Assembly: GCF_947499065.1 (NCBI RefSeq)
Contig: NZ_CANMMT010000006.1
Location: 177,536-241,535, forward strand
Direction: 5' to 3'
Length of the DNA: 64,000 bases
Source of the DNA: an uncultured Tenacibaculum sp.
GTDB taxonomy: Bacteria > Bacteroidota > Bacteroidia > Flavobacteriales > Flavobacteriaceae
Below the pieces are notes generated by a model that was not told the origin of the DNA, did not search any database, and was given only the letters and a program-made list of their open reading frames with translations. Below are positions 9,530 through 17,625 of this stretch, one piece after another (position 1 is the stretch's first letter; the number at the start of each line of letters is the position of its first letter). A program made the translations under genes and the position numbers.

Positions 9530-10252
9530 TTAGCTGTTTTCAGAATCTTTATTATCCATTCCTAATTGTTTCTTTAATTTGTCTAAGTCGCTCATAGCAC
9601 TAGCTTCTGTAGTATCTACAATAGCGTCTAGCTCTTCATCTATACTCTTAGATTCATTAGCGATATCTCCATAAGCTTCTGCTAAAGCTTCTTCTTGTTG
9701 TACTTTTTCTTTCATACGCTCTAACATAGAAACTGTACTAGAGCTGTCGATTTCGGCCATCTGCTTGTTTAAGTTTTTAGTAGCATTACTAACCTTAACT
9801 CTGGCTTTTAAAGTTTTTAACTCATTTTCCCACTTACTGATGTTTGATTTTATTTCAGAAACATTTTTCTCTAATTGAGCAACAGATTTGTTAAATCTTT
9901 CGGCTTCTTCTGTAGTTCTAGTAATATGGTTTGTAGCTTCTTCTTTTTTAATTAAAGCTTCTTTTGCTAAACGATCAGCTTCAGCCATGTCTAAATCACC
10001 GCTTTGAGCTTTTTTCAAAATAAGCATCGCTTTGTTTTGATAGTCTTCAGCTTTAGATGTGTATTGTTCTTTATCGTTATTGGCTCTAATAGCCATAGCT
10101 TTAACTTGAGCTAATGCTTCAAGACTTTTATCTAAGTCTTTTTTCATGTCTCTTATTCCTTGCTCTGTTAGTTTAATAGGGTCTTCCATTTTATCAATGG
10201 CAGAGTGAGCTTCGGCTTTTCCTATGTTAAATAATCTTCTAAAAATGTTCAT
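9530..10252 (-). CDS. pspA: PspA/IM30 (ESCRT-III superfamily) membrane-stress protein
   Basis: This 240-aa, almost entirely helical protein begins MNIFRRLFNIGKAEAHSAID, an amphipathic helix 0 that binds stressed membranes in PspA/Vipp1 proteins. The continuous coiled coil with MEDPIKLTEQGIRDMKKDLD is the recognisable IM30 signature. The length is close to PspA (222) and YjfJ (232). The sequence ends in a short acidic tail (KKQLGMDNKDSENS). It is the second gene of the operon, 12 bp after the YjfI-like gene. PspA proteins polymerise on damaged membranes; in this locus a flotillin and an AAA+ ATPase are likely partners. No PspB, PspC or PspF gene is visible, which fits the YjfJ branch rather than the classic psp operon. 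Confidence 0.92.
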   Translation of the reverse strand: MNIFRRLFNIGKAEAHSAIDKMEDPIKLTEQGIRDMKKDLDKSLEALAQVKAMAIRANNDKEQYTSKAEDYQNKAMLILKKAQSGDLDMAEADRLAKEALIKKEEATNHITRTTEEAERFNKSVAQLEKNVSEIKSNISKWENELKTLKARVKVSNATKNLNKQMAEIDSSSTVSMLERMKEKVQQEEALAEAYGDIANESKSIDEELDAIVDTTEASAMSDLDKLKKQLGMDNKDSENS

Positions 10253-10264
10253 AATAATATTTTT

Positions 10265-10660
10265 TTAATATTTTGAATATGTAATAATTTGTTCAGAATA
10301 TTCGCTTAATAATAAACTCAAAGAGTTTAAACTAGCTTCTAATTCGTTTAAATCTAAATTTTCTAATTGTAAAGTGTCTCTAAAAATTACACGCTCATAG
10401 CTGTCGTCTAAAACAAAGGCACCATGAACAATGTCTCTGTTCTTTTTTAGTAAACTCTTAAAGATTTCTTCGTTTGGTTGATTAACTTTAAAGATGAATT
10501 GTTCAATAATAACTATTGGGTAAGCGACTCCTATAATTAAGTTTTTGATCCCAAAACTTTCTTTTTCAATAACAAAAATCCCCTCAGTTTCGTCTTCCTT
10601 AATAATGTTTACATTAAGTTCTTGTAAAAAGTTTTTTGTTTTTAAATAGTGATTGTTCAT
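10265..10660 (-). CDS. YjfI-like (DUF2170-type) protein, first gene of the PspA-flotillin operon
   Basis: From the internal ATG at 10658-10660 the product has 131 aa, close to the usual length of DUF2170 (YjfI is about 133 aa). An in-frame ATG at 10739-10741 would add 27 mostly basic residues (KKRRK) that look unlike the family. The added DNA also contains a perfect palindrome (TTGTAATATTACAA, 10711-10724), so I prefer the shorter form. The pattern GAFVLDDSYERVIFRDTLQL followed by LDLNELEASLNSL resembles the secretion-chaperone-like fold of DUF2170. The gene precedes pspA by 12 bp, as yjfI precedes yjfJ. The identification leans on this context, and the biochemical role is unknown. Confidence 0.65.
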   Translation of the reverse strand: MNNHYLKTKNFLQELNVNIIKEDETEGIFVIEKESFGIKNLIIGVAYPIVIIEQFIFKVNQPNEEIFKSLLKKNRDIVHGAFVLDDSYERVIFRDTLQLENLDLNELEASLNSLSLLLSEYSEQIITYSKY

Positions 10661-10710
10661 TAGCAATGAAATTAGTAGTTTATAATTTTGTTTTCTTCTC
10701 TTTTTAGCGC

Positions 10711-10724
10711 TTGTAATATTACAA
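10711..10724. promoter_or_regulatory. Perfect 14-bp palindrome upstream of the stress operon
   Basis: TTGTAATATTACAA reads identically on both strands and lies about 50 bp upstream of the preferred start of the YjfI-like gene. It could be an operator of the PspA-flotillin operon. If the longer start at 10741 were used it would be coding. No second copy was seen. Confidence 0.3.
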
Positions 10725-10828
10725 AAAAGATTTGAAAACAAGTCCGGTCATACATATAGTAAATAGTATCATAATTGTTAAAATTTGGTTAGTTGTTCTT
10801 TTTTATTTTGATTTTTAACTAAAAAAAA

Positions 10829-10913
10829 TAGCAAATATCAAAAGTATTAGCTAATATTGTTAGTGTAAAGATAGGTAAAATAATTTAATTTGCAAATAAA
10901 ATTAGCAAAATAT
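10829..10913. promoter_or_regulatory. Divergent promoter with repeated TAGCWAATAT sites
   Basis: Three similar sequences occur: TAGCAAATAT (10829-10838), TAGCTAATAT (10848-10857) and TAGCAAAATAT (10903-10913, reaching the XRE start codon). The middle one is centred on the palindrome ATTAGCTAAT. The first two are 19 bp apart. They fill the gap between the PspA-flotillin operon and the XRE regulator gene and are plausible autoregulatory and operon-control sites. This is inference from repetition alone. Confidence 0.4.
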
Positions 10914-11667
10914 GTCGTTTTTTGGAAAAAACATAAAGAAAATAAGAGGGGTTAAAGGGTTGAGTCAGCAGGTTTTTGCTGAGATTTTTGATCTAAAACG
11001 TGCTACTTTAGGGGCTTACGAAGAAGGTAGGAGTGAACCTAAAATAGATACGATAATAAAGATTGCTAATCATTTTAGTATTAAGGTAGATGATTTGCTA
11101 ACTTCTGAATTAACTGTAAATAAGTTGTTGCAGTTTAAGGATGATATTACGTTGCAGGCTGATGATATGGATAAAGAAGTGTTTGCTTCTGTTCCATGTA
11201 TTACTGAAAAGATGGTGGGTGATTATATTAAGTATTACAATAAAAAAGCATTTGTGGGTGATTTACCTGTTTTGAACTTACCTATTAATACAGGGAAAGT
11301 ATTTAGGGGGTATACTGTTAGGAATTTAGAAATGACAAACCATGATAAAGGTTTGTTTCCTAAAGATGTTGTTGTAGGGGAGTTTGTTCCTAAGGATGTG
11401 ATAGAGAAGTTAAATAACGGTGTGTTGGCTTTGGTGTTGGTAAATGACGAGCTTATTTTAAGAAGATTATATGTAACAAATGATGAAATTGTTTTAAGGG
11501 CAGATCATAAAAATATTGAAGATAAAACCTATGCATTATCGGATGTAAAAGAGTTGTGGCGTATTCGTTATGCTTTTTTTAAAAGGTTGCCAGAGTTTAA
11601 TGATGTATTAGAGGAAAAGTTATTGTTTTTGGAACAGGAGTTTACAAAACTTAAAAATAGGCTGTAG
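10912..11667 (+). CDS. XRE-family regulator with S24/LexA-like C-terminal domain
   Basis: The protein has 251 aa. An HTH_3 domain occupies residues about 7-62 (IRGVKGLSQQVFAEIFDLKR, then GAYEEGRSEPKIDTIIKIA). After a linker, residues about 115-235 form a beta-rich region of the S24/signal-peptidase-like fold found in phage-type and stress repressors. Recognisable parts are TGKVFRGYTVRNLEM, LFPKDVVVGEFV and LVNDELILRRLYVTND. A Ser-Lys dyad is not clear, so autoproteolysis is unlikely. The gene diverges from the PspA-flotillin operon across a region with repeated sites and probably regulates it. The next gene starts directly after its stop codon. Confidence 0.82.
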   Translation: MSFFGKNIKKIRGVKGLSQQVFAEIFDLKRATLGAYEEGRSEPKIDTIIKIANHFSIKVDDLLTSELTVNKLLQFKDDITLQADDMDKEVFASVPCITEKMVGDYIKYYNKKAFVGDLPVLNLPINTGKVFRGYTVRNLEMTNHDKGLFPKDVVVGEFVPKDVIEKLNNGVLALVLVNDELILRRLYVTNDEIVLRADHKNIEDKTYALSDVKELWRIRYAFFKRLPEFNDVLEEKLLFLEQEFTKLKNRL

Positions 11668-12213
11668 TTGAAAGAATATTATAAGTATAATTTTTTCAAA
11701 CATACTTATTGTGAGTTTGAGAAAAAGGAAATCGATTTTTTTAAAGGGAAGTCTGCACATTATCAAAGTAAATCAGGAAGCTTATATTATTATACGGAAG
11801 ATGGTGTGTATCGATATTCTAATCATTGGGGTAGAGTAGCTAATTGTAGGTGGAAAATAAAAGGAATTGAAAATTATAGAAACCAAAACTATTATGTTGG
11901 TTATGCTAATTGGAAGGATTTTTATCCATTAAATGATGTTGATAAGGTTTTTTATTTAGAAGTTGACTTTGAAAATAAGCAAGTGAAAATCCAAAGAGTA
12001 GGAAATAAGGTAGATGAAAATGTTTTTTTAATGACTTCAGAATTGGTTCATAAACGCTTAAAGCAAATTCAAACTTTATTTAAAGAATATAAGTGGGCGA
12101 AATACTATGATGAAGATATTGATGTATTGCGTAAAGAAATAATATTAAACTTGATGAGTTCAAATAAACCCTTGCAGTTACTAAAGCAAGATTTGAAAAG
12201 GGAATATCATTAA
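11668..12213 (+). CDS. Hypothetical protein abutting the XRE regulator gene
   Basis: The frame starts with TTG at 11668, the base after the regulator's TAG stop, and encodes 181 aa. No earlier start is possible without overlapping the regulator. The protein is rich in Tyr, Trp and Lys, with no signal peptide or membrane helix. It shows SGSLYYYTEDGVYRYSNHWG and RVANCRWKI, followed by a Tyr/Asn-rich loop. I do not recognise a family. The zero spacing suggests translational coupling with the regulator, so it may act in the same pathway. Confidence 0.7.
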   Translation: MKEYYKYNFFKHTYCEFEKKEIDFFKGKSAHYQSKSGSLYYYTEDGVYRYSNHWGRVANCRWKIKGIENYRNQNYYVGYANWKDFYPLNDVDKVFYLEVDFENKQVKIQRVGNKVDENVFLMTSELVHKRLKQIQTLFKEYKWAKYYDEDIDVLRKEIILNLMSSNKPLQLLKQDLKREYH

Positions 12214-12228
12214 AATTCAGTAAATTTG
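12192..12228 (+). promoter_or_regulatory. Bacteroidota-type promoter for the NDH-2 gene
   Basis: TAAATTTG at 12221-12228 fits the TAnnTTTG box and lies 30 bp before the start codon. A TTTG at 12192-12195 could be the -33 element, although the 25-bp spacer is somewhat long. The upstream element overlaps the end of the preceding gene. Confidence 0.5.
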
Positions 12229-12257
12229 TGTTTAGATTTTAACTTTAATAAATCTAA

Positions 12258-13562
12258 ATGAATATACCACAAACCAGTTTTCCTCGAGTTGTAATTATAG
12301 GAGGGGGATTTGCAGGATTGGCTGCTGCTAAAGGATTAGAAGACCAAGAACTTCAGGTAGTTTTAATAGATAAACATAACTATCATACATTTCAACCATT
12401 ACTATATCAAGTTGCTACTGGAGGGTTAGAGCCCGATAGTATTGCTTTTCCACTTCGGAAACGTTTTAACGATGTAGAGAATTTTTATTTTCGTTTGGCA
12501 GAAGTAACTAATGTCGATGCAAAACTGAATGTGATAGAGACTTCAATAGGAAGTTTAGAATACGATGAATTAATTATTGCTACAGGTTCAACTACAAACT
12601 TTTTTGGAAATACGAATATTGAAAAATATGCAATGGAAATGAAGTCAGTTCCCCAAGCATTAAATATTCGTAGTTTGGTGTTAGAAAATTTTGAAGAAGC
12701 TTTACTGGAAACAGATCTTGAAAAGAGAAGGGCCTTGATGAATTTTGTAATTGTAGGTGGTGGTCCAACTGGTGTTGAATTAGCAGGTGCTTTGGCGGAA
12801 ATGAAGAAAGGAATTTTACCTAAAGATTACCCCGATTTAGATATTCGTCAAATGAAGATAAATCTTATTCAAGGTACGAATGAGTTGTTGAGTGGAATGA
12901 GTAGTAAGGCATCGCAAAAGTCAGAAGATTTTTTAATCAAGCTAGGAGTGGATGTCTGGAAAAATCTTAGAGTGATAGATTATGATGGTGAAACAGTAAC
13001 TACTAATGGTAGCGATCATTTTAAAGCAGAAACGGTTATTTGGGCAGCTGGTGTAAAAGGAGATGCTATAGATGGTTTAGAACAAGATTGTTTGATAGAG
13101 AGAGCGAATCGTTTTAAGGTTGATGAATATAGTAAGGTGGTTGGTTATGAAAATGTATACGCTATAGGTGATGTTGCTTGCATGCAAACAAAAGATTATG
13201 AACGTGGGCATCCAATGATGGCACAACCAGCAATTCAACAAGGTGAGCTGTTAGGGAAAAATATCTTAGCTAAGTTAAAAGGAAAAAAGCTAAAACCTTT
13301 TAAATATAATGACAAAGGTTCTATGGCAACTATTGGAAGAAATAAAGCTGTAGTCGATTTGCCTAAGTGGAAGTTCCAAGGAGTTTTTGCTTGGTTTGTA
13401 TGGATGTTTGTACACTTGTTCTCTTTAATAGGTTTTAGAAATAAGGTAATTGTTTTTATGAACTGGGTGTATAGTTATATTCGTTTTGATAGAGAAACTC
13501 GCTTGATAATTCGTCCATATAGAAAACAAAATAAATATTCATTTGTAAAAGAAGATGCCTAA
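12258..13562 (+). CDS. ndh: Type II NADH:quinone oxidoreductase (NDH-2)
   Basis: This 434-aa flavoprotein carries two Rossmann motifs: GGGFAGLAA at residues 15-23 for FAD, and VGGGPTGVELAGALAE near 166 for NAD(H). YAIGDVA near 302 is the second FAD contact. The C-terminal stretch from about 375, with VWMFVHLFSLIGFRNK, is the hydrophobic/amphipathic region that docks NDH-2 on the membrane. The enzyme passes electrons from NADH to menaquinone without pumping protons. Its last 8 bp overlap the zinc-ribbon gene. The family is clear; other flavin disulfide-type reductases lack this C-terminus. Confidence 0.92.
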   Translation: MNIPQTSFPRVVIIGGGFAGLAAAKGLEDQELQVVLIDKHNYHTFQPLLYQVATGGLEPDSIAFPLRKRFNDVENFYFRLAEVTNVDAKLNVIETSIGSLEYDELIIATGSTTNFFGNTNIEKYAMEMKSVPQALNIRSLVLENFEEALLETDLEKRRALMNFVIVGGGPTGVELAGALAEMKKGILPKDYPDLDIRQMKINLIQGTNELLSGMSSKASQKSEDFLIKLGVDVWKNLRVIDYDGETVTTNGSDHFKAETVIWAAGVKGDAIDGLEQDCLIERANRFKVDEYSKVVGYENVYAIGDVACMQTKDYERGHPMMAQPAIQQGELLGKNILAKLKGKKLKPFKYNDKGSMATIGRNKAVVDLPKWKFQGVFAWFVWMFVHLFSLIGFRNKVIVFMNWVYSYIRFDRETRLIIRPYRKQNKYSFVKEDA

Positions 13563-13866
13563 AGTATCAAAAAACATCAAGTGTACTAAATGTGGAGTGT
13601 TTACTGAAAACTCTGATTTTTGTAAAAATTGTGGAGAATTAATTTCTTTTAAGAAAAAGCAAGAAATAAAACAAGAAGGAGAAAGGCAGAAGCGAATAGA
13701 TAAAGCTAAATATGAATTAGAGAATCCTAACTTAGCTGAACGTTTAAAACAACATCCATTTTTTCTTTATAAGATAGTAGGTTGGATATTGTATTCAGTG
13801 TTTTTGGTGGTAAGTGCTATAGGTGCTATGTTGGCTTGGTTTATTGCAATGGTAGCAGCTGGGTAG
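13555..13866 (+). CDS. Small zinc-ribbon membrane protein
   Basis: This 103-aa protein has a CxxC-x9-CxxC zinc ribbon with Cys at residues 10, 13, 23 and 26. A charged Lys/Glu/Gln linker follows, and one C-terminal helix (about residues 76-100) ends at the stop. Such proteins are widespread and poorly characterised. It overlaps the NDH-2 gene by 8 bp and is followed after 1 bp by another small membrane-protein gene, so the three are probably one transcript. Confidence 0.8.
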   Translation: MPKVSKNIKCTKCGVFTENSDFCKNCGELISFKKKQEIKQEGERQKRIDKAKYELENPNLAERLKQHPFFLYKIVGWILYSVFLVVSAIGAMLAWFIAMVAAG

Positions 13867-13867
13867 A

Positions 13868-14230
13868 GTGAAAAAAGCACTTCATATATATTTTGTGGTT
13901 TCACTGTGTTTAGGAACAATTGTTTATTTGGCTTCTAAATATAAAGTTGAGTTACCAAGAGTTATTCGGTTTTACCTAAATGATTTTCTTATTATACCAA
14001 TAGTATTGTCGTTTAGTTTATTTGTACTTAGATGGAGTAGAGGAGATAAGAATTATGAAATTCCTATTTGGGTAATTTTTTATATGTGTGCTATGTATTC
14101 AGTCTTATTTGAATTTGTGTTGCCCAAAAGCCATTCTAGATACACGGCAGATGTGATTGATGTAATTCTTTATTTTTTGGGAGGTTTGGTTTTTTATGGA
14201 CTTCAAAAGAAATCAATTTATGAAGATTAG
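13868..14230 (+). CDS. Small integral membrane protein
   Basis: A GTG start at 13868, 1 bp after the preceding stop, gives 120 aa with three or four hydrophobic helices (about residues 5-22, 39-55, 66-84 and 97-113). The polar segment LPKSHSRYTADVIDVILYFL near the C-terminus recalls small VanZ-like or uncharacterised flavobacterial membrane proteins. No catalytic residues are evident. It closes the small operon begun by the NDH-2 gene. Confidence 0.7.
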   Translation: MKKALHIYFVVSLCLGTIVYLASKYKVELPRVIRFYLNDFLIIPIVLSFSLFVLRWSRGDKNYEIPIWVIFYMCAMYSVLFEFVLPKSHSRYTADVIDVILYFLGGLVFYGLQKKSIYED

Positions 14231-14288
14231 AATAAGAACTTTTTGTTTGTATGGTGAGAGTATGTATCGTATAAGAATTATAAAATAG

Positions 14289-15212
14289 ATGAAAGGAATT
14301 GTGAATTTTTCAAATAAAACAATAACTAGAATAGGAAAGGCAATAGATTATGTAGAGTCTAATTTAGATAAGAAACTAGTGTTAGAAAGAGTAGCAAAAG
14401 AAGCGCATTTTTCTTCTTTTCATTTTCATAGATTATTTAAAATTGTAACCAACGAGACATTAAATGATTTTATTGTTAGAAAAAGAATAGAAAAAGCGGC
14501 ATTTTTTTTATTAAAACAAAAAGAAAAATCAATAACAGAAGTTTCTGAAAGAGTGGGTTTTACAAGTTTGTCTTCGTTTTCGAGAGCGTTTAAGAACTTT
14601 TACGGAATGAGTCCTGCGGAATTTAAAAAAGAAAGTGCTAATAAATATAGCAAGATATGTAAAACAGAAAGCAAGAATGGACAAATAGAAACCAGGTTTG
14701 AGCAATACATTTGTAACATAAATGAAAATTTGAATTGGTTAAAAATGAATGCAAAAACAGAAGTAAAAGTAGTTCCAGAAATGCAATTGGCTTACTTGAG
14801 TCATAAAGGAGGAATGGATTTGATAGGGAGTGTGTATAATCGTTTAATTCAATGGGCGGCTCCTAAAGGTTTAATGGGGCAACCAAATTTAAGGATGGTA
14901 ACGATTTATCATGATAGTCCTAAAATAACATCGCCAGACCAAGTGAGACAAAGTGCTTGTATGGTTTTAGATCGTAAGGTAACTTCAGGAGGAGAGGTGA
15001 ATTTGAAAACTTTACCAGCAACCAAATGTGTGGTTTCTAGAGTAGAGGTTGTAGGAGAGCAATTTCAAAAAGCATGGGAAAGTAGTTTTGTATGGATGAG
15101 TGAACATGGGTATAGAAAAGGAGATCAAGATCCGTTCGAGATTTATTATAATAATGCAGAAGAGCATCCTCAAAAAAAATGGATTGTAGATTTATGTATA
15201 CCAGTTGAGTAA
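14289..15212 (+). CDS. AraC-family regulator with GyrI-like effector domain
   Basis: This 307-aa protein has two N-terminal helix-turn-helix units (residues about 14-115, with LVLERVAKEAHFSSFHFHRLFK and VSERVGFTSLSSFSRAFKNFYG). A GyrI-like domain follows (about 155-307), starting VKVVPEMQLAYLSHKGGMD. This layout matches the Rob/SoxS-related AraC-GyrI regulators that bind small, often hydrophobic, molecules. It is convergent with the PanE-like gene, and the stop codons are only 4 bp apart. The target is unknown. Confidence 0.87.
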   Translation: MKGIVNFSNKTITRIGKAIDYVESNLDKKLVLERVAKEAHFSSFHFHRLFKIVTNETLNDFIVRKRIEKAAFFLLKQKEKSITEVSERVGFTSLSSFSRAFKNFYGMSPAEFKKESANKYSKICKTESKNGQIETRFEQYICNINENLNWLKMNAKTEVKVVPEMQLAYLSHKGGMDLIGSVYNRLIQWAAPKGLMGQPNLRMVTIYHDSPKITSPDQVRQSACMVLDRKVTSGGEVNLKTLPATKCVVSRVEVVGEQFQKAWESSFVWMSEHGYRKGDQDPFEIYYNNAEEHPQKKWIVDLCIPVE

Positions 15213-15216
15213 GCTT

Positions 15217-16074
15217 TTATGTGTTAATGTTCTTTAATAAAAAAGTTATCAAGTTGTTGATAGGTGTATAAATTCCTAGTTTTTTACCCAACGATGATAT
15301 AATTCCGTTCTTGGCATTAATTTCAATAGGGTTGCCGTTTAGTTTGTCGGTTAGCATAGAGCTGCCTTTTTTGGATGGAAGTGTACGTGCTTTTTCTGTT
15401 AAATGAAGAGTAAAATCAGGAGGGATTTGAGCGCCATCTGCATTAGCGACTTGAATCCCTTCTTCAATGATTTTTGTATATAAATTTAAGATACTGGTAT
15501 CTTTAAAAATGATAGCGGTTCTGTTGCTAAGGCATAGTATACTGCCGATAGCTGAGCTTTCAATTAGCTTCATCCAACTATCCGTTTTAAAGTCTTTGCT
15601 AAATTGAAAATTTAGATTTTTAGTATGAAATAAAGAAAGGAAGTTTAAAGAAGTATTTTTTTTATCTAAAGTAATAATGCCTTTTTTTAGTTGAATAAAA
15701 AGTCTGTTTTCTATTTGTGTGGGACAGTCAATAATGCATTCAATAATGTTTTTACTATCTGTATATTGTAGAATACTGTCTTTAAGATTGATGCCATTTC
15801 GTATAACGGCAACTTTAGTATTTTTATTAATTAGCTTTTTTAATAAAATGGAAGCGTTTTTATAATGATATTCTTTTAAGCAAATAATTAACCAGTCGAG
15901 AGGAATGTTACTAGGAGTGTTTAAAGAGATGGATTTTTGAGTGGTGTAGTTTTGAAATTGGAGTTTTAGAGTTGTTTTTGGACTTCTGTTATAGTAGTAA
16001 ATAACATTGTCAGTTTTTAATGACAATGAAATTACTGTACCTATAGCACCAATACCTAAAACTCCAATATTCAT
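15217..16074 (-). CDS. PanE/ApbA-family ketopantoate reductase-like protein
   Basis: This 285-aa protein starts with GVLGIGAIGT (residues 4-13), the NADPH-binding motif of the family. The middle contains IICLKEYHYKNA and VIRNGINLKD, the equivalents of the K and N residues of the PanE active site (Lys in 'vK', Asn in 'QNG'; here RNG). The all-alpha C-terminal domain keeps KGSSMLTDKLNGNPIEIN, including the Ser-Ser-M and E-I/N pattern that binds the substrate. PanE reduces 2-dehydropantoate for coenzyme A synthesis, but many paralogs have other 2-oxoacid substrates, so the exact role is uncertain. It is 22 bp downstream of a flavin-reductase-like gene and probably co-transcribed. Confidence 0.82.
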   Translation of the reverse strand: MNIGVLGIGAIGTVISLSLKTDNVIYYYNRSPKTTLKLQFQNYTTQKSISLNTPSNIPLDWLIICLKEYHYKNASILLKKLINKNTKVAVIRNGINLKDSILQYTDSKNIIECIIDCPTQIENRLFIQLKKGIITLDKKNTSLNFLSLFHTKNLNFQFSKDFKTDSWMKLIESSAIGSILCLSNRTAIIFKDTSILNLYTKIIEEGIQVANADGAQIPPDFTLHLTEKARTLPSKKGSSMLTDKLNGNPIEINAKNGIISSLGKKLGIYTPINNLITFLLKNINT

Positions 16075-16096
16075 TTCATAAAAGTAAAGGAACTAA

Positions 16097-16609
16097 TTAT
16101 GAAAATAATTGACGAAAATCATTAATTTTAGTTTTAGCATCAGTGTCAATTTCTTTACCGTCTTCAGTAAACCATGCGTGAGTATCTCCAATATAGTTCA
16201 TGCCTAGATAATTTGCACTTTCAATAAAAGGCATAGTGAATCCATCTTTTAAATCATTGGCTCCAGAATTACTAATCATAGCCATGCTTTTGCCGCGTAA
16301 CTGTCTTCCAAGTTCTTTTTTATAATGAAGAAGGTCAGATAATCTGTCAAAAAAATGTTTTAAAGTACCGCTCATAGAGTACCAATAAACAGGGGTAGCA
16401 AAAATGATTGTATCATATTTATCAATAATGTTTTCCATTAAAGGAATAAAGTCATCATTTGCATTACTAAAATCATATTCGAATGCTCCAATGTTTTTGG
16501 TTTTTAAGTCTATAATGTCAAAATTACTATTTTTATTTAAGTAGTTGATAACCGTATTTGTGTTACCATTGCTTTTTGAACTTCCTTGTATAATTACAGT
16601 TTTATTCAT
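16097..16609 (-). CDS. Flavodoxin-fold NAD(P)H-dependent oxidoreductase
   Basis: This 170-aa protein begins with the phosphate-binding loop QGSSKSNGNTNTVI. It contains the flavodoxin-like TPVYWYSMSGTLKHFFDRL segment, in which the YW/YSMS residues contact FMN. SMAMISNSGAN supplies another flavin contact. It belongs to the NADPH-dependent FMN reductase/WrbA-like group that reduces flavins, quinones or nitro compounds. No further specificity can be read. Confidence 0.82.
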   Translation of the reverse strand: MNKTVIIQGSSKSNGNTNTVINYLNKNSNFDIIDLKTKNIGAFEYDFSNANDDFIPLMENIIDKYDTIIFATPVYWYSMSGTLKHFFDRLSDLLHYKKELGRQLRGKSMAMISNSGANDLKDGFTMPFIESANYLGMNYIGDTHAWFTEDGKEIDTDAKTKINDFRQLFS

Positions 16610-16755
16610 TTTTGTTTGTTTTATGTGTGATAAAGCTCACAAATTTTATTAAAAACCAATTAAGAATCTTATTGTTAAAAATGATAATAACCAAGAAAAA
16701 ATCAATGATTAAAGGGGATATTTTTTGTACTTTTATCGTATAAAAAGCATTATCT

Positions 16756-17610
16756 ATGAATACAGACATGTTTAAGTTTTCAGAAGAGGTTGTGTTAAGC
16801 GATTTTGAAACGAAAACAGTAGAGGGGGAAGCGAAAAAAAAACTTAAAAAATTAAGAAAAGAAATAAGTAAATTACAAGATACTATGTATGCTGAAGGTA
16901 AGTATAGTATGTTAATTTGCTTACAAGGAATGGATACCGCTGGGAAAGATAGTTTGATTCGTGAAGTGTTTAAAGATGTAAATGCCCGTGGAGTTGTAGT
17001 GCATAGTTTTAAAGTGCCAACAGAGTTAGAGTTGAAGCATGACTTTTTATGGAGGCACTATATCGCTCTTCCTGCAAAAGGAAAAATAGGAGTTTTTAAT
17101 AGGACTCATTATGAAAATGTGTTGGTAACAAGAGTACATCCTGAATATGTTTTTGGAGAAAATATCCCAACAGTTAAAAGTTTAGATGATTTAAATGACG
17201 ATTTTTATCATTCAAGAATGGATCGAATTAATCAGTTTGAAAAACATATTTCAGAAAACGGAACAATTATCTTGAAGTTCTTCTTAAATGTGTCAAAAGA
17301 AGAACAGAAAAATAGGTTATTACGTCGCTTAAATATTCCTGAGAAGAATTGGAAGTTTTCTTCAGGAGATTTGAAAGAACGTAAGTTATGGGATAAATAT
17401 CAAGCATGTTATGAAGATTTATTAAAAAGAACATCAACATATTATGCACCATGGTATGTTGTACCTGCTGATGATAAACCAACAGCAAGGTATATAGTTG
17501 CAAAAACAATTAGTGAAGAGTTAAAAAAGTATGGATTTAAAGAACCTACATTAGCTCAAGAAGATTTAGATAAGATAGACGAGTTTAAAGCTCAATTAAA
17601 TAATGAATAA
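16756..17610 (+). CDS. ppk2: PPK2-family polyphosphate kinase, class III-like
   Basis: This 284-aa protein has the P-loop GMDTAGKDS at about residues 58-66. HDFLWRHYIALPAKGKIGVF follows, leading into the Walker B-like NRTHYENVLVTRVHPEYV segment. The basic lid region RLLRRLNIPEKNWKFSSGDL is intact. The HDFLWR and NRTHYE(N/D)VL signatures separate this branch from the EGRDAAGKGG branch seen at 57.9 kb. The branch transfers phosphate from polyphosphate to AMP or ADP, so a class III-like activity is likely but substrate use cannot be proven here. It precedes an exonuclease gene by 15 bp. Confidence 0.88.
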   Translation: MNTDMFKFSEEVVLSDFETKTVEGEAKKKLKKLRKEISKLQDTMYAEGKYSMLICLQGMDTAGKDSLIREVFKDVNARGVVVHSFKVPTELELKHDFLWRHYIALPAKGKIGVFNRTHYENVLVTRVHPEYVFGENIPTVKSLDDLNDDFYHSRMDRINQFEKHISENGTIILKFFLNVSKEEQKNRLLRRLNIPEKNWKFSSGDLKERKLWDKYQACYEDLLKRTSTYYAPWYVVPADDKPTARYIVAKTISEELKKYGFKEPTLAQEDLDKIDEFKAQLNNE

Positions 17611-17625
17611 TTCTCTTAAAATAAG

